Shown here piece after piece: positions 53,492-61,336 of a DNA stretch of 64,000 bases (position 1 is its first letter; each line of letters starts with the position of its first letter). The stretch is from NCBI GenBank assembly GCA_947258425.1, contig CAMYIG010000002.1:1-64000 (forward strand), given 5' to 3'. Both the position numbers and the translations under genes were made by a program. The notes under the pieces were generated by a model. The model worked only from the letters and a program-made list of their open reading frames with translations, did not search any database and was not told the origin of the DNA. The DNA comes from SZUA-76 sp945787585. Lineage in GTDB: Bacteria > Pseudomonadota > Gammaproteobacteria > SZUA-140.

Positions 53492-54382
53492 CTAATTTCT
53501 GCTCTCAATACCTGACTTCAATGTCCTTTTCGAGAACTGACGATCACTTAAGCCAGAATCTACTTCAACATCGCTCATTTCGAAAGTCGACTTGTGTCGC
53601 TCCTGCAGGTCTGTCACCACAACTCGTCGCCACATCCATGCATCCCCCACCTTCTGCCAATCGAGTAGCTGTTCTTTAAGCAGAACACCCTTACTATCGT
53701 AATATGCTATTTTTTTAACCACACACTGCTCCCAGCCAGCGGCATCATCACCCTTATCGATCCAGAAAAACCTTTTTGAGTACAAGCCACCTTTAGTCCG
53801 TGGCGTACTTTCAACCTTATAGAATGACTCCCCACCCAAATCGTCCATACCTTTATAGAAATGCTGGTCGTCATCTAAGGGACGAAAGCTCACATCCTGA
53901 TACGTTAAATCGGAATTCAGAAACCGATCGCCAGGATCCCGTATTGTGACTCGGCGAGTCTTCCTTAACACTGGTAAATAAATCCACTGTTCGGCACTTT
54001 TTCCTGATTCCGGCGTAAATGCTGTCCGCATAAATGCCCCACCCTTAGAATCGGGTGGAAACTCGGTAAATAACATCATTTTTTCAATGACGTTTCCCTT
54101 ACCCCCATAATCTTTCCAGTAGCGTCGATAAATACTTTTCTTTTTGTTACCACTAGCATCTTCAAGGGTAACCGTAAATGTTGATGTCTGATCTTTACCT
54201 GCAAACTTATAGGCACACTGACTGATCAGCTCTTTACCCGTTAAAACACCCGATAAATTCGTCTCTTCAGCCTTAATTTCAGATACAAAAAGAGAGGTGA
54301 CTAATGCCATTATCACGATGGAATAATTTATATTATTCCATCTGTCATTATTACTTACCAATAAAGAATTAAGATTTATCAT
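53492..54382 (-). CDS. LolA-like outer-membrane lipoprotein-sorting family protein, copy 1
   Basis: From the ATG at 54382, with AAGG upstream, this is a 296-aa exported protein with a hydrophobic signal segment (SIVIMALVTSLFVSEIKAEE). A longer frame to 54433 overlaps the upstream gene and is less likely. It has the family motifs GGKGNVIEKMMLFTEFPPDSKGGAFMR, EQWIYLPVLRKTRRVTIRD and DRFLNSDLTYQDV, shared with the neighbouring copy. As in RND/lipid clusters elsewhere, it is inferred to shuttle a lipid through the periplasm. It lies 25 bases after copy 2. Confidence 0.87.
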   Translation of the reverse strand: MINLNSLLVSNNDRWNNINYSIVIMALVTSLFVSEIKAEETNLSGVLTGKELISQCAYKFAGKDQTSTFTVTLEDASGNKKKSIYRRYWKDYGGKGNVIEKMMLFTEFPPDSKGGAFMRTAFTPESGKSAEQWIYLPVLRKTRRVTIRDPGDRFLNSDLTYQDVSFRPLDDDQHFYKGMDDLGGESFYKVESTPRTKGGLYSKRFFWIDKGDDAAGWEQCVVKKIAYYDSKGVLLKEQLLDWQKVGDAWMWRRVVVTDLQERHKSTFEMSDVEVDSGLSDRQFSKRTLKSGIESRN

Positions 54383-54407
54383 AAACCACTTACCTTGATC
54401 ATTCTTT

Positions 54408-55262
54408 TTACTTACCCAGAGCTCTCGGCCCAACCCGCAGTGTTCTTGCCGAAAATAAACTATCGTCTAATCCAACATTAACCTCAACATCACTCACTAC
54501 AAATATAGATACATGACCTGTTAATACATTTCTAACCAATACACGATCCCAAATCCAGGCGCCTTTAACCTGCTGCCATTTATTAAACTGTACTTTTGCG
54601 AGATTCCCTTCTTTCGTATAATAGTCGATACGCGCACTTACACAAGCTTCAGGGGCTTCTCCCTTCAAAAACCATTGAACACGCTTGCCGTAAATGCTTT
54701 TTCCAACTGGAATGCTTTCTACCTGATAGAACTCTAATCCCTGCACTTTCTTAACCCCAAGAAAACGGTGATTATCAGCAGTCACCAAGCGCTGCCCAAC
54801 ATCGGCATATGAAAGATCAGAATTTAAAAAACTATCAGCAGGGTCGCGAATAGAAACTCTTCGTATTTTTTTTAGTAATGGAAGATAGATCCACTGATCG
54901 GCTTCTTTCTCAGATACTCCAGTATAGGACACTCGCATAAATGAAGAACCAACGGCATCTGGTGGATACTCAGTAAAGAGCAACATTTTATCAAATACAC
55001 CATCAACGCCACCGTAACTCTTCCAGTAGCGATGATAGACACTACGTTTTTCTGTCCCCTGCTGTGGATTCTGAAGAATTACTGTTAATTTAGAGCGCTG
55101 ATCACTGCCTGCATTTTTAATCGCGCAATTAGCAACAATACTCTCTGCAGATATATCAGGCCTTTCTTCAGCTACTACCATACAAGTAGGCAATAAAAAC
55201 ATATAACTCAAAACATAAGTTATCGCTCTAATGCGTACTTTCTTAATTTTGCCTGCCATCAT
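54408..55262 (-). CDS. LolA-like outer-membrane lipoprotein-sorting family protein, copy 2
   Basis: This 284-aa paralogue has a signal peptide (VLSYMFLLPTCMVVAEE) and the same domain plan as copy 1: DGVFDKMLLFTEYPPDAVGSSFMR, DQWIYLPLLKKIRRVSIRD and DSFLNSDLSYADV. Both copies end with the SIFVVSDVEVNVGL-type or TFEMSDVEVDSGL motif. The two products are clearly related by tandem duplication but diverged. The stop lies 25 bases before the start of copy 1, and the pair is followed by a terminator. Confidence 0.87.
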   Translation of the reverse strand: MMAGKIKKVRIRAITYVLSYMFLLPTCMVVAEERPDISAESIVANCAIKNAGSDQRSKLTVILQNPQQGTEKRSVYHRYWKSYGGVDGVFDKMLLFTEYPPDAVGSSFMRVSYTGVSEKEADQWIYLPLLKKIRRVSIRDPADSFLNSDLSYADVGQRLVTADNHRFLGVKKVQGLEFYQVESIPVGKSIYGKRVQWFLKGEAPEACVSARIDYYTKEGNLAKVQFNKWQQVKGAWIWDRVLVRNVLTGHVSIFVVSDVEVNVGLDDSLFSARTLRVGPRALGK

Positions 55263-55342
55263 GATTTCATCATCCTATCTACTCATCAGATAATTTATAT
55301 CACTAACACGGAACTGATAACACAAATAATTAAACCAAAATA

Positions 55343-55366
55343 AAAAGGGGCCCGGAGGCCCCTTTA
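55343..55366 (-). terminator. Intrinsic terminator after the secreted protein gene
   Basis: AAAGGGGCC pairs with GGCCCCTTT around a four-base loop, and the minus strand continues TTATTTTGG. It lies 28 bases past the stop of the secreted protein gene and should be an efficient terminator. Confidence 0.85.
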
Positions 55367-55393
55367 ACAATCACTAAATTTAAGTGATTTAGA

Positions 55394-56386
55394 TTACGGT
55401 AAGACTGGTGCAGTACCAAAATTACCCGCATCCCAAGCAAACGGCGATGCAGTGACATCAGTTGAGCTGGTTGAAAAAGTACTAATAACAGCTCCATCAG
55501 TAACGTCATTAACGCTTTCAAAACCAAATGTTGATGTTCCAAGTCCGCCTAAACCAACTCGTTGACCTAACCATGCGACCATTACATCGTCAGTGGCTGC
55601 CCATGTCGCAGTACCACCGGTACCAGGAGATGTAGCATTAGGCTGAAGTGTGAGCGTACCTGCACTTGTCATTAGATCGCCACTGCGCTGTCTAATAACA
55701 AAACGCTGAAAGTCATTACCTGGCGCACTTACTGTTGGATCACTCATTCCTACATCCTGAGTCATATCCATTGTTTTACCGGTAGCAAGTCCAGCACCGT
55801 CAAGATTAACCCCTAAGCTGAATGTGTTTTCAAAATCATCCTCTGTCTGTGTCGCGCCAGGTGCGCCAATGGCCACACCTGTGCCGCCATTATTACGAAA
55901 GGTCTGGTCAATTTGCAGATCTGCGAAACCAACACCTTTATCAGCCCAAGTACCAATCGCTAATTCAGATGTTGCGTTAAAAAGATCTCCGGTTCCATCA
56001 TTAGGATCATCCCTCATCGTCTGTAAACCAGCGATACCATTGCTGCTACCGGACATCTGGATAAAAGTGATATCAGAAAAAGCTAGCGTTGTGACATTGG
56101 TGTTAGAAGCACTAACGTCAGCTGGTGCTAGCGGATCGATAATCACGGTCTGAATAAAGGTATCAGCGCCCACAGTAACTTCCTGCTGCAAAAAACCTTC
56201 ACCGTCAATCAAAATCTTACAGGTAGCCCCGCCCCCAGTAGGACAGCCAACAAGCGTTCCCGTTGTATTTGCTAACACCTCAATGCCGGTAAACCCCGGT
56301 CCTGCTGCCATTGCACTACTGATCGGAAGCAGTGCTGCTGCCGCCCCAACCATTGCTAAACTCTTAACTACATTACGAATTTTCAT
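55394..56386 (-). CDS. Secreted Gly/Thr/Asn-rich protein of unknown family
   Basis: This 330-aa protein starts at ATG 56386 (GGGGG site six bases before); a longer frame upstream is not preferred. It has a clear signal peptide (cleavage near AMAAG) and a low-charge, Gly/Thr/Asn/Asp-rich mature part, with one cysteine pair (VGCPTGGGATCKI) that could form a disulfide. There is no C-terminal anchor or sorting signal. Composition suggests a beta-rich extracellular or surface protein. It has its own strong promoter and terminator, hence probably abundant. It precedes the LolA-like pair; the link to it is by position only. Confidence 0.8.
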   Translation of the reverse strand: MKIRNVVKSLAMVGAAAALLPISSAMAAGPGFTGIEVLANTTGTLVGCPTGGGATCKILIDGEGFLQQEVTVGADTFIQTVIIDPLAPADVSASNTNVTTLAFSDITFIQMSGSSNGIAGLQTMRDDPNDGTGDLFNATSELAIGTWADKGVGFADLQIDQTFRNNGGTGVAIGAPGATQTEDDFENTFSLGVNLDGAGLATGKTMDMTQDVGMSDPTVSAPGNDFQRFVIRQRSGDLMTSAGTLTLQPNATSPGTGGTATWAATDDVMVAWLGQRVGLGGLGTSTFGFESVNDVTDGAVISTFSTSSTDVTASPFAWDAGNFGTAPVLP

Positions 56387-56404
56387 ATCAAACCCCCTGT
56401 TATT

Positions 56405-56484
56405 TGGAAGCAATTGTCTTACACAAGCCCTTGCCTGTCTTCCTATGGCACGGTTGCTTGCAAGTTTACGGACAAAAGCTTCCA
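56405..56484 (-). ncRNA. Candidate structured 5' leader of the secreted protein gene
   Basis: The transcript leader can fold into one long hairpin. TGGAAGC/GCTTCCA (seven pairs) is outermost, then TTGTC/GACAA, CAAGC/GCTTG and TGCC/GGCA around an 11-base loop, with small internal loops between. It spans 80 bases between the promoter and the Shine-Dalgarno of the secreted protein gene. It does not carry the GEMM c-di-GMP core, so class is unknown. It could be a riboswitch, thermometer or stability element. Confidence 0.5.
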
Positions 56485-56524
56485 TCTATATCCGCACATT
56501 TAAAATCTTTTTTATGCTGCGCTA

Positions 56525-56553
56525 TTTATAGCAACAGACACATTCCGTGTCAA
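56525..56553 (-). promoter_or_regulatory. Near-consensus sigma-70 promoter of the secreted protein gene
   Basis: On the minus strand TTGACA (56548-56553) and TATAAA (56525-56530) are separated by 17 bases. The implied leader is about 130 bases and contains the long hairpin above. Confidence 0.78.
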
Positions 56554-56742
56554 CACCTGACCTATCTACTACTTTGCAGTGAAGCCGCTAATTCCGTTGA
56601 TTTGCAACAGAAATTTATTTTACGAGGCCAATCACTCCATTCAATACACTGACGTTCCATACATTTATATCGGCCACATCAAATAGAACCTTTAGGATAA
56701 ACGTGGCTTACCGTAAAACGCTATCCAATAAAACAGTATAAA

Positions 56743-57375
56743 TCAAATCCTATTAAGATATACAATATTATTTTGTCTCTCACCAAAATCAACGGCAGAT
56801 GACGAGGCATAGTCGATCCTTAGCTGGCGATAGCCAATAAGCGGCATTTTCAACGCCTCTGCCATCATCACTCGGATCGGGCCAACATGGGCGACTATCA
56901 CGACTGTTTTGCCTGCGTGAGACGCTAAAGCCGTATTTACACCAATTCTAACTCTGGCCAGTAAACCCCCTATTGTTTCCCCGCCTTTTGGGGCGAAATT
57001 AAGCGGATCCTCTTTCCAGGCGCGATACCCCTCCGGGTAATTTTTTTCAACCTCATCAAAATAGAGCCCATCCCATTCACCAAATCGTCGCTCCAAAAAG
57101 GCGTCATTAGTAATGATTTCACCACCATTTTTTTCCACGACTGCCTTAGCGGTCATCTGTGTGCGCTGCGTAGGACTAGCGTAGATTGCATCAATTGAGA
57201 CATTCGATAACCGCATAGCAGCTGCCTCAGCCTGCGCTATCCCGGCCGTATTCAGCGGAGGGGACTCTCTGTCATCGCAATAAAGACGATCCAGTGGAAA
57301 ATCGGTCTCCCCATGGCGGACAAATATAATTCGCGTACTTTGCTCTTTTTCTCTCATCAGGCCCGGCCCTTTCAT
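56743..57375 (-). CDS. Histidine phosphatase family protein
   Basis: This 210-aa protein has the RHG motif in IFVRHGETDFPLDRLYC, with the second histidine in VAHVGPIRVMM and the YASPTQRTQMTAKAV segment. This is the phosphoglycerate-mutase/acid phosphatase fold, cytosolic. Substrate is not clear; family members act on cobalamin precursors, sugar phosphates or phosphohistidine. It lies beyond the terminator that ends the moa run, so it is probably a separate unit. Confidence 0.88.
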   Translation of the reverse strand: MKGPGLMREKEQSTRIIFVRHGETDFPLDRLYCDDRESPPLNTAGIAQAEAAAMRLSNVSIDAIYASPTQRTQMTAKAVVEKNGGEIITNDAFLERRFGEWDGLYFDEVEKNYPEGYRAWKEDPLNFAPKGGETIGGLLARVRIGVNTALASHAGKTVVIVAHVGPIRVMMAEALKMPLIGYRQLRIDYASSSAVDFGERQNNIVYLNRI

Positions 57376-57396
57376 CTAACACTCATTTAAGCCAAC

Positions 57397-57430
57397 GAAA
57401 AGGCCCGAGTGATCATCTCACGCAGGCCTT
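57397..57430 (-). terminator. Intrinsic terminator after moaE
   Basis: On the minus strand AGGCC/GGCCT, with an inner GTGA/TCAC pairing, is followed by four T. It lies about 35-68 bases after the moaE stop and ends the moaA-moaC-moaD-moaE transcript. Confidence 0.75.
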
Positions 57431-57464
57431 GTAATCAAATCAATTAAATTTAGTCAGCGGGAAT

Positions 57465-57935
57465 TTAAGCTGATTTCAAACGGCTTTTGGCTGCACCCGG
57501 GTCTTCTGAATTATGCTCTACCCAATGTTTTTTTCCTTCAGTCGTCACTTCACACTTCCAGAAAGGGGCGCGCTCTTTTAAATAGTTGATCACATAACGA
57601 CAGGCATCAAATGCTGCGGCGCGATGAGCAGACCATACCGCCACCAACACGATCGGGTCGGATGGGTAGACATCACCGGCACGATGCACCACTAATACAT
57701 CCATGACATCCCAGCCCTCCATTGCCTCCTGGCAGACCTGCTCGATATGCTTTTCAGTCATCCCCGGATAATAATCCAGATTCATCGCAGTGACATCTTC
57801 ACCATCATTAAAATCGCGCATCGTGCCCACAAAACTGACCACGCCACCATGCTTGCCTGATTCTAATTCAGTGGTTTCATGGTGCGTGATCGCCTGATAT
57901 GGATCAAGTTTGTCCGTCTGAACAACCACTTTCAT
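57465..57935 (-). CDS. moaE: Molybdopterin synthase large subunit MoaE
   Basis: MoaE forms the catalytic half of molybdopterin synthase, converting cyclic pyranopterin monophosphate to molybdopterin with sulfur from MoaD. The 156-aa protein has ESGKHGGVVSFVGTMRDFN, HRAGDVYPSDPIVLVAVWSAHR and the catalytic-lysine region PFWKCEVTTEGKKHWVEH. It follows moaD by five bases. Confidence 0.96.
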   Translation of the reverse strand: MKVVVQTDKLDPYQAITHHETTELESGKHGGVVSFVGTMRDFNDGEDVTAMNLDYYPGMTEKHIEQVCQEAMEGWDVMDVLVVHRAGDVYPSDPIVLVAVWSAHRAAAFDACRYVINYLKERAPFWKCEVTTEGKKHWVEHNSEDPGAAKSRLKSA

Positions 57936-57940
57936 CTTCT

Positions 57941-58174
57941 TTAACCTCCAGTCACGGGCGGAAAAAAGGCCACTTCATCACCGCCTTTTAATGCTTGATT
58001 CAGATCTGTGTATTCCTTGTTGACGGCAACCAGGATATTACTGGGCATCGGCTCAGAAGACACTTTCGCCCAAACGACGGCGACAGTGGCTGCCGGCTGA
58101 TCAAGCGTCACTTTATCGCTGGTGCGCCCCATACGTTCACGAAGACTAGCAAAAAACTTTACGTCAATTTCCAT
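57941..58174 (-). CDS. moaD: Molybdopterin synthase sulfur carrier subunit MoaD
   Basis: MoaD is a ubiquitin-like sulfur carrier thiocarboxylated at its C-terminal glycine by MoeB. I chose the ATG at 58174 (MEIDVKFFASLRER), which has GAGGGA five bases upstream; the upstream ATG at 58189 is part of that site. The 77-aa product ends VAFFPPVTGG, with the required terminal Gly-Gly. It follows moaC by 19 bases. Confidence 0.95.
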   Translation of the reverse strand: MEIDVKFFASLRERMGRTSDKVTLDQPAATVAVVWAKVSSEPMPSNILVAVNKEYTDLNQALKGGDEVAFFPPVTGG

Positions 58175-58193
58175 AATTCCCTCATTCAAACAA

Positions 58194-58676
58194 TTATGCA
58201 GTACGTCGCCACGAGCCAGACTTACCGCCCGATTTAGACAACAGCCCGATATCAGTCATCATCATGCCGCGGTCTACCGCCTTACACATATCATAAATCG
58301 TCAGTAGCGCGACCTGTACCGCGGTCAATGTCTCCATCTCGACGCCGGTGTTTCCCTTGCATCGCACGACTGCCTTGCAATAAACCGAATTATTTTCAGG
58401 CTCAGGGGTCAGCTCAACATCAACCGCTGTAATCATAATAGGATGACAAAGCGGCACCAGGTCTGGCGTCTTCTTTGCGCCCATAATTCCGGCAACACGC
58501 GCGATGCCAAGCACATCACCTTTCTTATGATCACCGGCCATAATTTTCTTCAGGGTCTCAGGCTCCATGAAAATCCGCCCTTCAGCAATACCCTCACGCA
58601 CCGTAATATCCTTTGCACCCACATCCACCATATGTGCCTCACCGGCAGCATTAAAATGTGTTAACTCATCACCCAT
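58194..58676 (-). CDS. moaC: Cyclic pyranopterin monophosphate synthase MoaC
   Basis: MoaC closes the pyranopterin ring made from GTP by MoaA. The 160-aa protein has HFNAAGEAHMVDVGAKDITVREG, LCHPIMITAVDVELTPE and MCKAVDRGMMMTDIGL, all standard, with the conserved histidine and lysine residues of the active site present. It follows moaA by 51 bases. Confidence 0.97.
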   Translation of the reverse strand: MGDELTHFNAAGEAHMVDVGAKDITVREGIAEGRIFMEPETLKKIMAGDHKKGDVLGIARVAGIMGAKKTPDLVPLCHPIMITAVDVELTPEPENNSVYCKAVVRCKGNTGVEMETLTAVQVALLTIYDMCKAVDRGMMMTDIGLLSKSGGKSGSWRRTA

Positions 58677-58727
58677 GATTATTCTCTCTAGAAATATTTA
58701 TTGATATAAAAATAAACCCGGCTTTTA

Positions 58728-59831
58728 TCAGCCGCCAATCTGCGTCATGCTCGTACGACTCTTACCAATATCACCCACATCGACTTTCTTCTCAGACGAC
58801 TGTTTTTTAGCTTCAAAACCATCACGATGCTTTTCACCAAACGCCTTACGAAACAAACTAACGATATCTTCTTCAGTACTGCCTTCAGCACGGAGCACCG
58901 CTCTCAAATCAAATTCATCGTCAGAATAGAGGCAATTACGAATCTTTCCATCAGAGGTCAAACGAATTCGCGAGCAGTTACCGCAAAGACTACGAGTGAA
59001 GGCAGGGATGACCGCAATCTTGCCCATGTAACCCGGCGCCTGAAAAATGTGATGCTCGGTACGGGTACCTGAAGCGGTCTTGATGCCAGGATAAAAACCT
59101 TCAATTTGATCCACCAGATTGGCTGCGCTGGCAAAATGCTCGCCAGACTCCCAAATTTGGTGCGCATCAAAAGGCATAAATTCGATAAATCGCACTGTTA
59201 TCCGCTGATCTTTGGTCATTTCACAGAAATCGTGCAACTCATCTTCATTGAAACCGCGCATTAATACGATGTTAACCTTCACCGTAGGAATACCAATATC
59301 CTGCGCGACTCGAATGCTCTCCAGCACCTGAGCAAGCCCGGTGCGACGCGTAATCGTCTCAAACTTCTCTTCAGTGAGTGAATCCAGACTGATGTTAACA
59401 CCGGTTAAGCCAGCCTTTAGGAGATCCTCTGCGTACTTGGGGAACAGCAGGCCATTCGTCGTTAAATGTACTGCTTTCACACCCGGGGTATTGGCCGTAT
59501 TGGCGATGATATCGACGATATCTTTACGCACCAAAGGTTCGCCACCGGTATAACGAACCTTGCGAACCCCCATTTTGGCCAACGTCTCGACAGTGCGTTG
59601 AATTTCAGGGGTCGTGATCACTGCGCTTTTTTCCTGTAACGCGACGCCCTCTTCCGGCATGCAGTAGGTACAACGAAGGTTACATTTTTCTGTGACTGCG
59701 ATTCTTACGTAATCGAAGGTTCGACCAAAACGGTCTTGCAAGGGCGGCAAAAGGGGGAAAGCAGCATTCGCAGGGGTACTCGTCGAAGATTCACTATATG
59801 ATTTATTACGATGCAAAGATTTATCCAACAC
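58728..59831 (-). CDS. moaA: GTP 3',8-cyclase MoaA
   Basis: MoaA is a radical-SAM enzyme with two 4Fe-4S clusters that starts molybdopterin synthesis from GTP. I chose the GTG at 59831, which has GGGGAG seven bases upstream; a TTG at 59855 would cover that site. The 367-aa product has CNLRCTYC for the first cluster, CGNCSRIRLTSDGKIRNC for the second, and the essential C-terminal GG. The first 30 residues are non-conserved and Ser/Thr-rich. A small terminator-like hairpin lies about 50 bases upstream. Confidence 0.97.
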   Translation of the reverse strand: MLDKSLHRNKSYSESSTSTPANAAFPLLPPLQDRFGRTFDYVRIAVTEKCNLRCTYCMPEEGVALQEKSAVITTPEIQRTVETLAKMGVRKVRYTGGEPLVRKDIVDIIANTANTPGVKAVHLTTNGLLFPKYAEDLLKAGLTGVNISLDSLTEEKFETITRRTGLAQVLESIRVAQDIGIPTVKVNIVLMRGFNEDELHDFCEMTKDQRITVRFIEFMPFDAHQIWESGEHFASAANLVDQIEGFYPGIKTASGTRTEHHIFQAPGYMGKIAVIPAFTRSLCGNCSRIRLTSDGKIRNCLYSDDEFDLRAVLRAEGSTEEDIVSLFRKAFGEKHRDGFEAKKQSSEKKVDVGDIGKSRTSMTQIGG

Positions 59832-59880
59832 GTCTATTCTCCCCAAACACTGCAATTATTATTGCTGAACTATGTAGACT

Positions 59881-59905
59881 AAAAATAACCGACTACTTTA
59901 ATCGG
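59881..59905 (-). terminator. Terminator-like hairpin in the moaA leader (possible attenuator)
   Basis: CCGATTA and TAGTCGG (seven pairs, one G-T, three-base loop) are followed on the minus strand by TTATTTTT. It lies 50 bases upstream of the moaA start. It could be an attenuator of moa expression or the end of an upstream transcript. Confidence 0.5.
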
Positions 59906-60384
59906 ATATGCACTAATTTTCCACTGCCTGATAGCAGCATCTTCAACCTGCAATTTAGGTGCGACAACTTTTTCTTGCGCACTTCATATAAAAACTTTTG
60001 AAGAGAAAATCCATTTAGGCTTCATAACATCACAGGGATACCACAAAATACATTCGACTGACTCATGCCACACTCAAACCTCGCCAGCCCACTGACTTCC
60101 AGCACAGCGTGAAATACTAGCATGAAAACCTTGCTGCGCTCCAATAACTATATCGCTCATTCAAAACAAAGCTTTAGCCGATACAGAATAATGATGCTAG
60201 CGTCGATTACCACTGCTGACAAAGAATTTTTATAACTATCATTCACTTAAATATATATTCTGGCGACATTCATCTGCCGTAGAAACTTGCATATTTGATC
60301 AGACGCTGCTATCAATTGCGCTTCCATGCTATCTTTAGCTCAAATAAAATCTCCCATAAATAACAGATAGATAATTAAATACCT
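59906..60384. other. Intergenic region between moaA and the Kelch gene
   Basis: About 480 bases, AT-rich. No convincing coding frame, tRNA or clear promoter. The two flanking genes are divergent, so promoters for both should lie here. The minus-strand leader of moaA ends it at the hairpin above. Confidence 0.5.
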
Positions 60385-61317
60385 ATGAACGATATCAAAT
60401 ACCATCAAGGACAGTGGACACAGAAACCCGCGATGGAAATCGCCCGTTCGCACGGTCCAACCGCCACCTACAATGGCAAAATCTATGTCTTTGGCGGCGG
60501 CGGTCCCAACTTCAAAAGCCTCAATTCCACCACTATTTTTGATCCCCAGCAAAATAGCTGGTCCTCAGGAAAAGCGATGCCAACCCTGCGCTCAGGGGCG
60601 ATTGCGACTACCGTTGGTGATGCAATCTATATTATTGGCGGTGGCTTCAAAAAGCCCGATGGTAACTTTCAATTTCTCCACACCACTGAAATTTATCATC
60701 CAAAAACAGATAGTTGGGAGCTAGGCCCCGATATGCTGATGCCCCATGATTACCCCGCTGGCGCACTGTATGACAACCACATCTACATCCTTGGTGGTCA
60801 CCACCCGGATGCCACCCTGTCTGGCCCCAAGACCGATCCCGGCTTTGATTTTTGCGAACGCCTCAACCTTACCACGCTCGAATGGGAGCAGATCAGCCCA
60901 CTGCCCACCCCCCGCTTCGCACTCGATGCAGTGGTAATGAACCAGCGTATTTTAACCATGGGCGGTGTCGCCTTTACCCCTGAAGGCTTCAATAATTTCG
61001 ATCACATTGAAGCCTTCAATCCCGCCAATGGCGAATGGAGCCTCGATAGCCTCAAGCTCCCGTGGACCGCGGCCGGCCTGGGTTCCATCATGGTGGATGA
61101 CACGCCCTTTATTTTTGGTGGCTATAGTGGTGACGGCATCTGTGACCACGCCGCCTGCTACGATGCCAAAACAGCTACCTGGCACCTGCTGCCCCCCATG
61201 CCCGCGCCATTGGCCGCAATGGGCGTCGCTCACATCGATCGCACCATCTATCTGATCGGCGGCTGGGCAGACGACGGCCGCACCCCACTCAGCAGCGTCA
61301 CTGCCTATACATATTAA
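60385..61317 (+). CDS. Kelch-repeat protein
   Basis: This 310-aa protein consists of about six Kelch motifs forming a predicted beta-propeller, with repeated elements such as KIYVFGGGGPNF, AIYIIGGGFKKPDG, HIYILGGHHP, ILTMGGVAF, PFIFGGYSGDG and TIYLIGGWADDG. There is no signal peptide, so it is cytosolic by appearance. It starts ATG at 60385 without a strong ribosome site. It is followed 19 bases later by moeB, which may link it to molybdenum cofactor metabolism or simply share the promoter. Function unknown. Confidence 0.88.
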   Translation: MNDIKYHQGQWTQKPAMEIARSHGPTATYNGKIYVFGGGGPNFKSLNSTTIFDPQQNSWSSGKAMPTLRSGAIATTVGDAIYIIGGGFKKPDGNFQFLHTTEIYHPKTDSWELGPDMLMPHDYPAGALYDNHIYILGGHHPDATLSGPKTDPGFDFCERLNLTTLEWEQISPLPTPRFALDAVVMNQRILTMGGVAFTPEGFNNFDHIEAFNPANGEWSLDSLKLPWTAAGLGSIMVDDTPFIFGGYSGDGICDHAACYDAKTATWHLLPPMPAPLAAMGVAHIDRTIYLIGGWADDGRTPLSSVTAYTY

Positions 61318-61336
61318 TGGTAGATACAGCTAATAA

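Noticed and set aside
45249..56386. Recent mobile-island origin of the lipid-export block
   Set aside because: The block looks AT-richer by eye, but I see no integrase, tRNA junction, direct repeats or insertion sequence to support recent transfer.
56405..56484. Integron attC site or c-di-GMP (GEMM) riboswitch
   Set aside because: The flanking sequences lack the attC core-site consensus and no integrase or cassette is near; the conserved GEMM core with its GACGCAAAGCC-type joining segment is absent.
56387..56485. Extended N-terminus of the secreted protein
   Set aside because: The segment before 56386 is basic and precedes a complete signal peptide; the ATG at 56386 has a GGGGG site and the upstream part forms the structured leader.
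59798..60001. Short plus-strand frame before the Kelch gene
   Set aside because: It lacks a ribosome site, overlaps moaA on the other strand and has no protein-like pattern.
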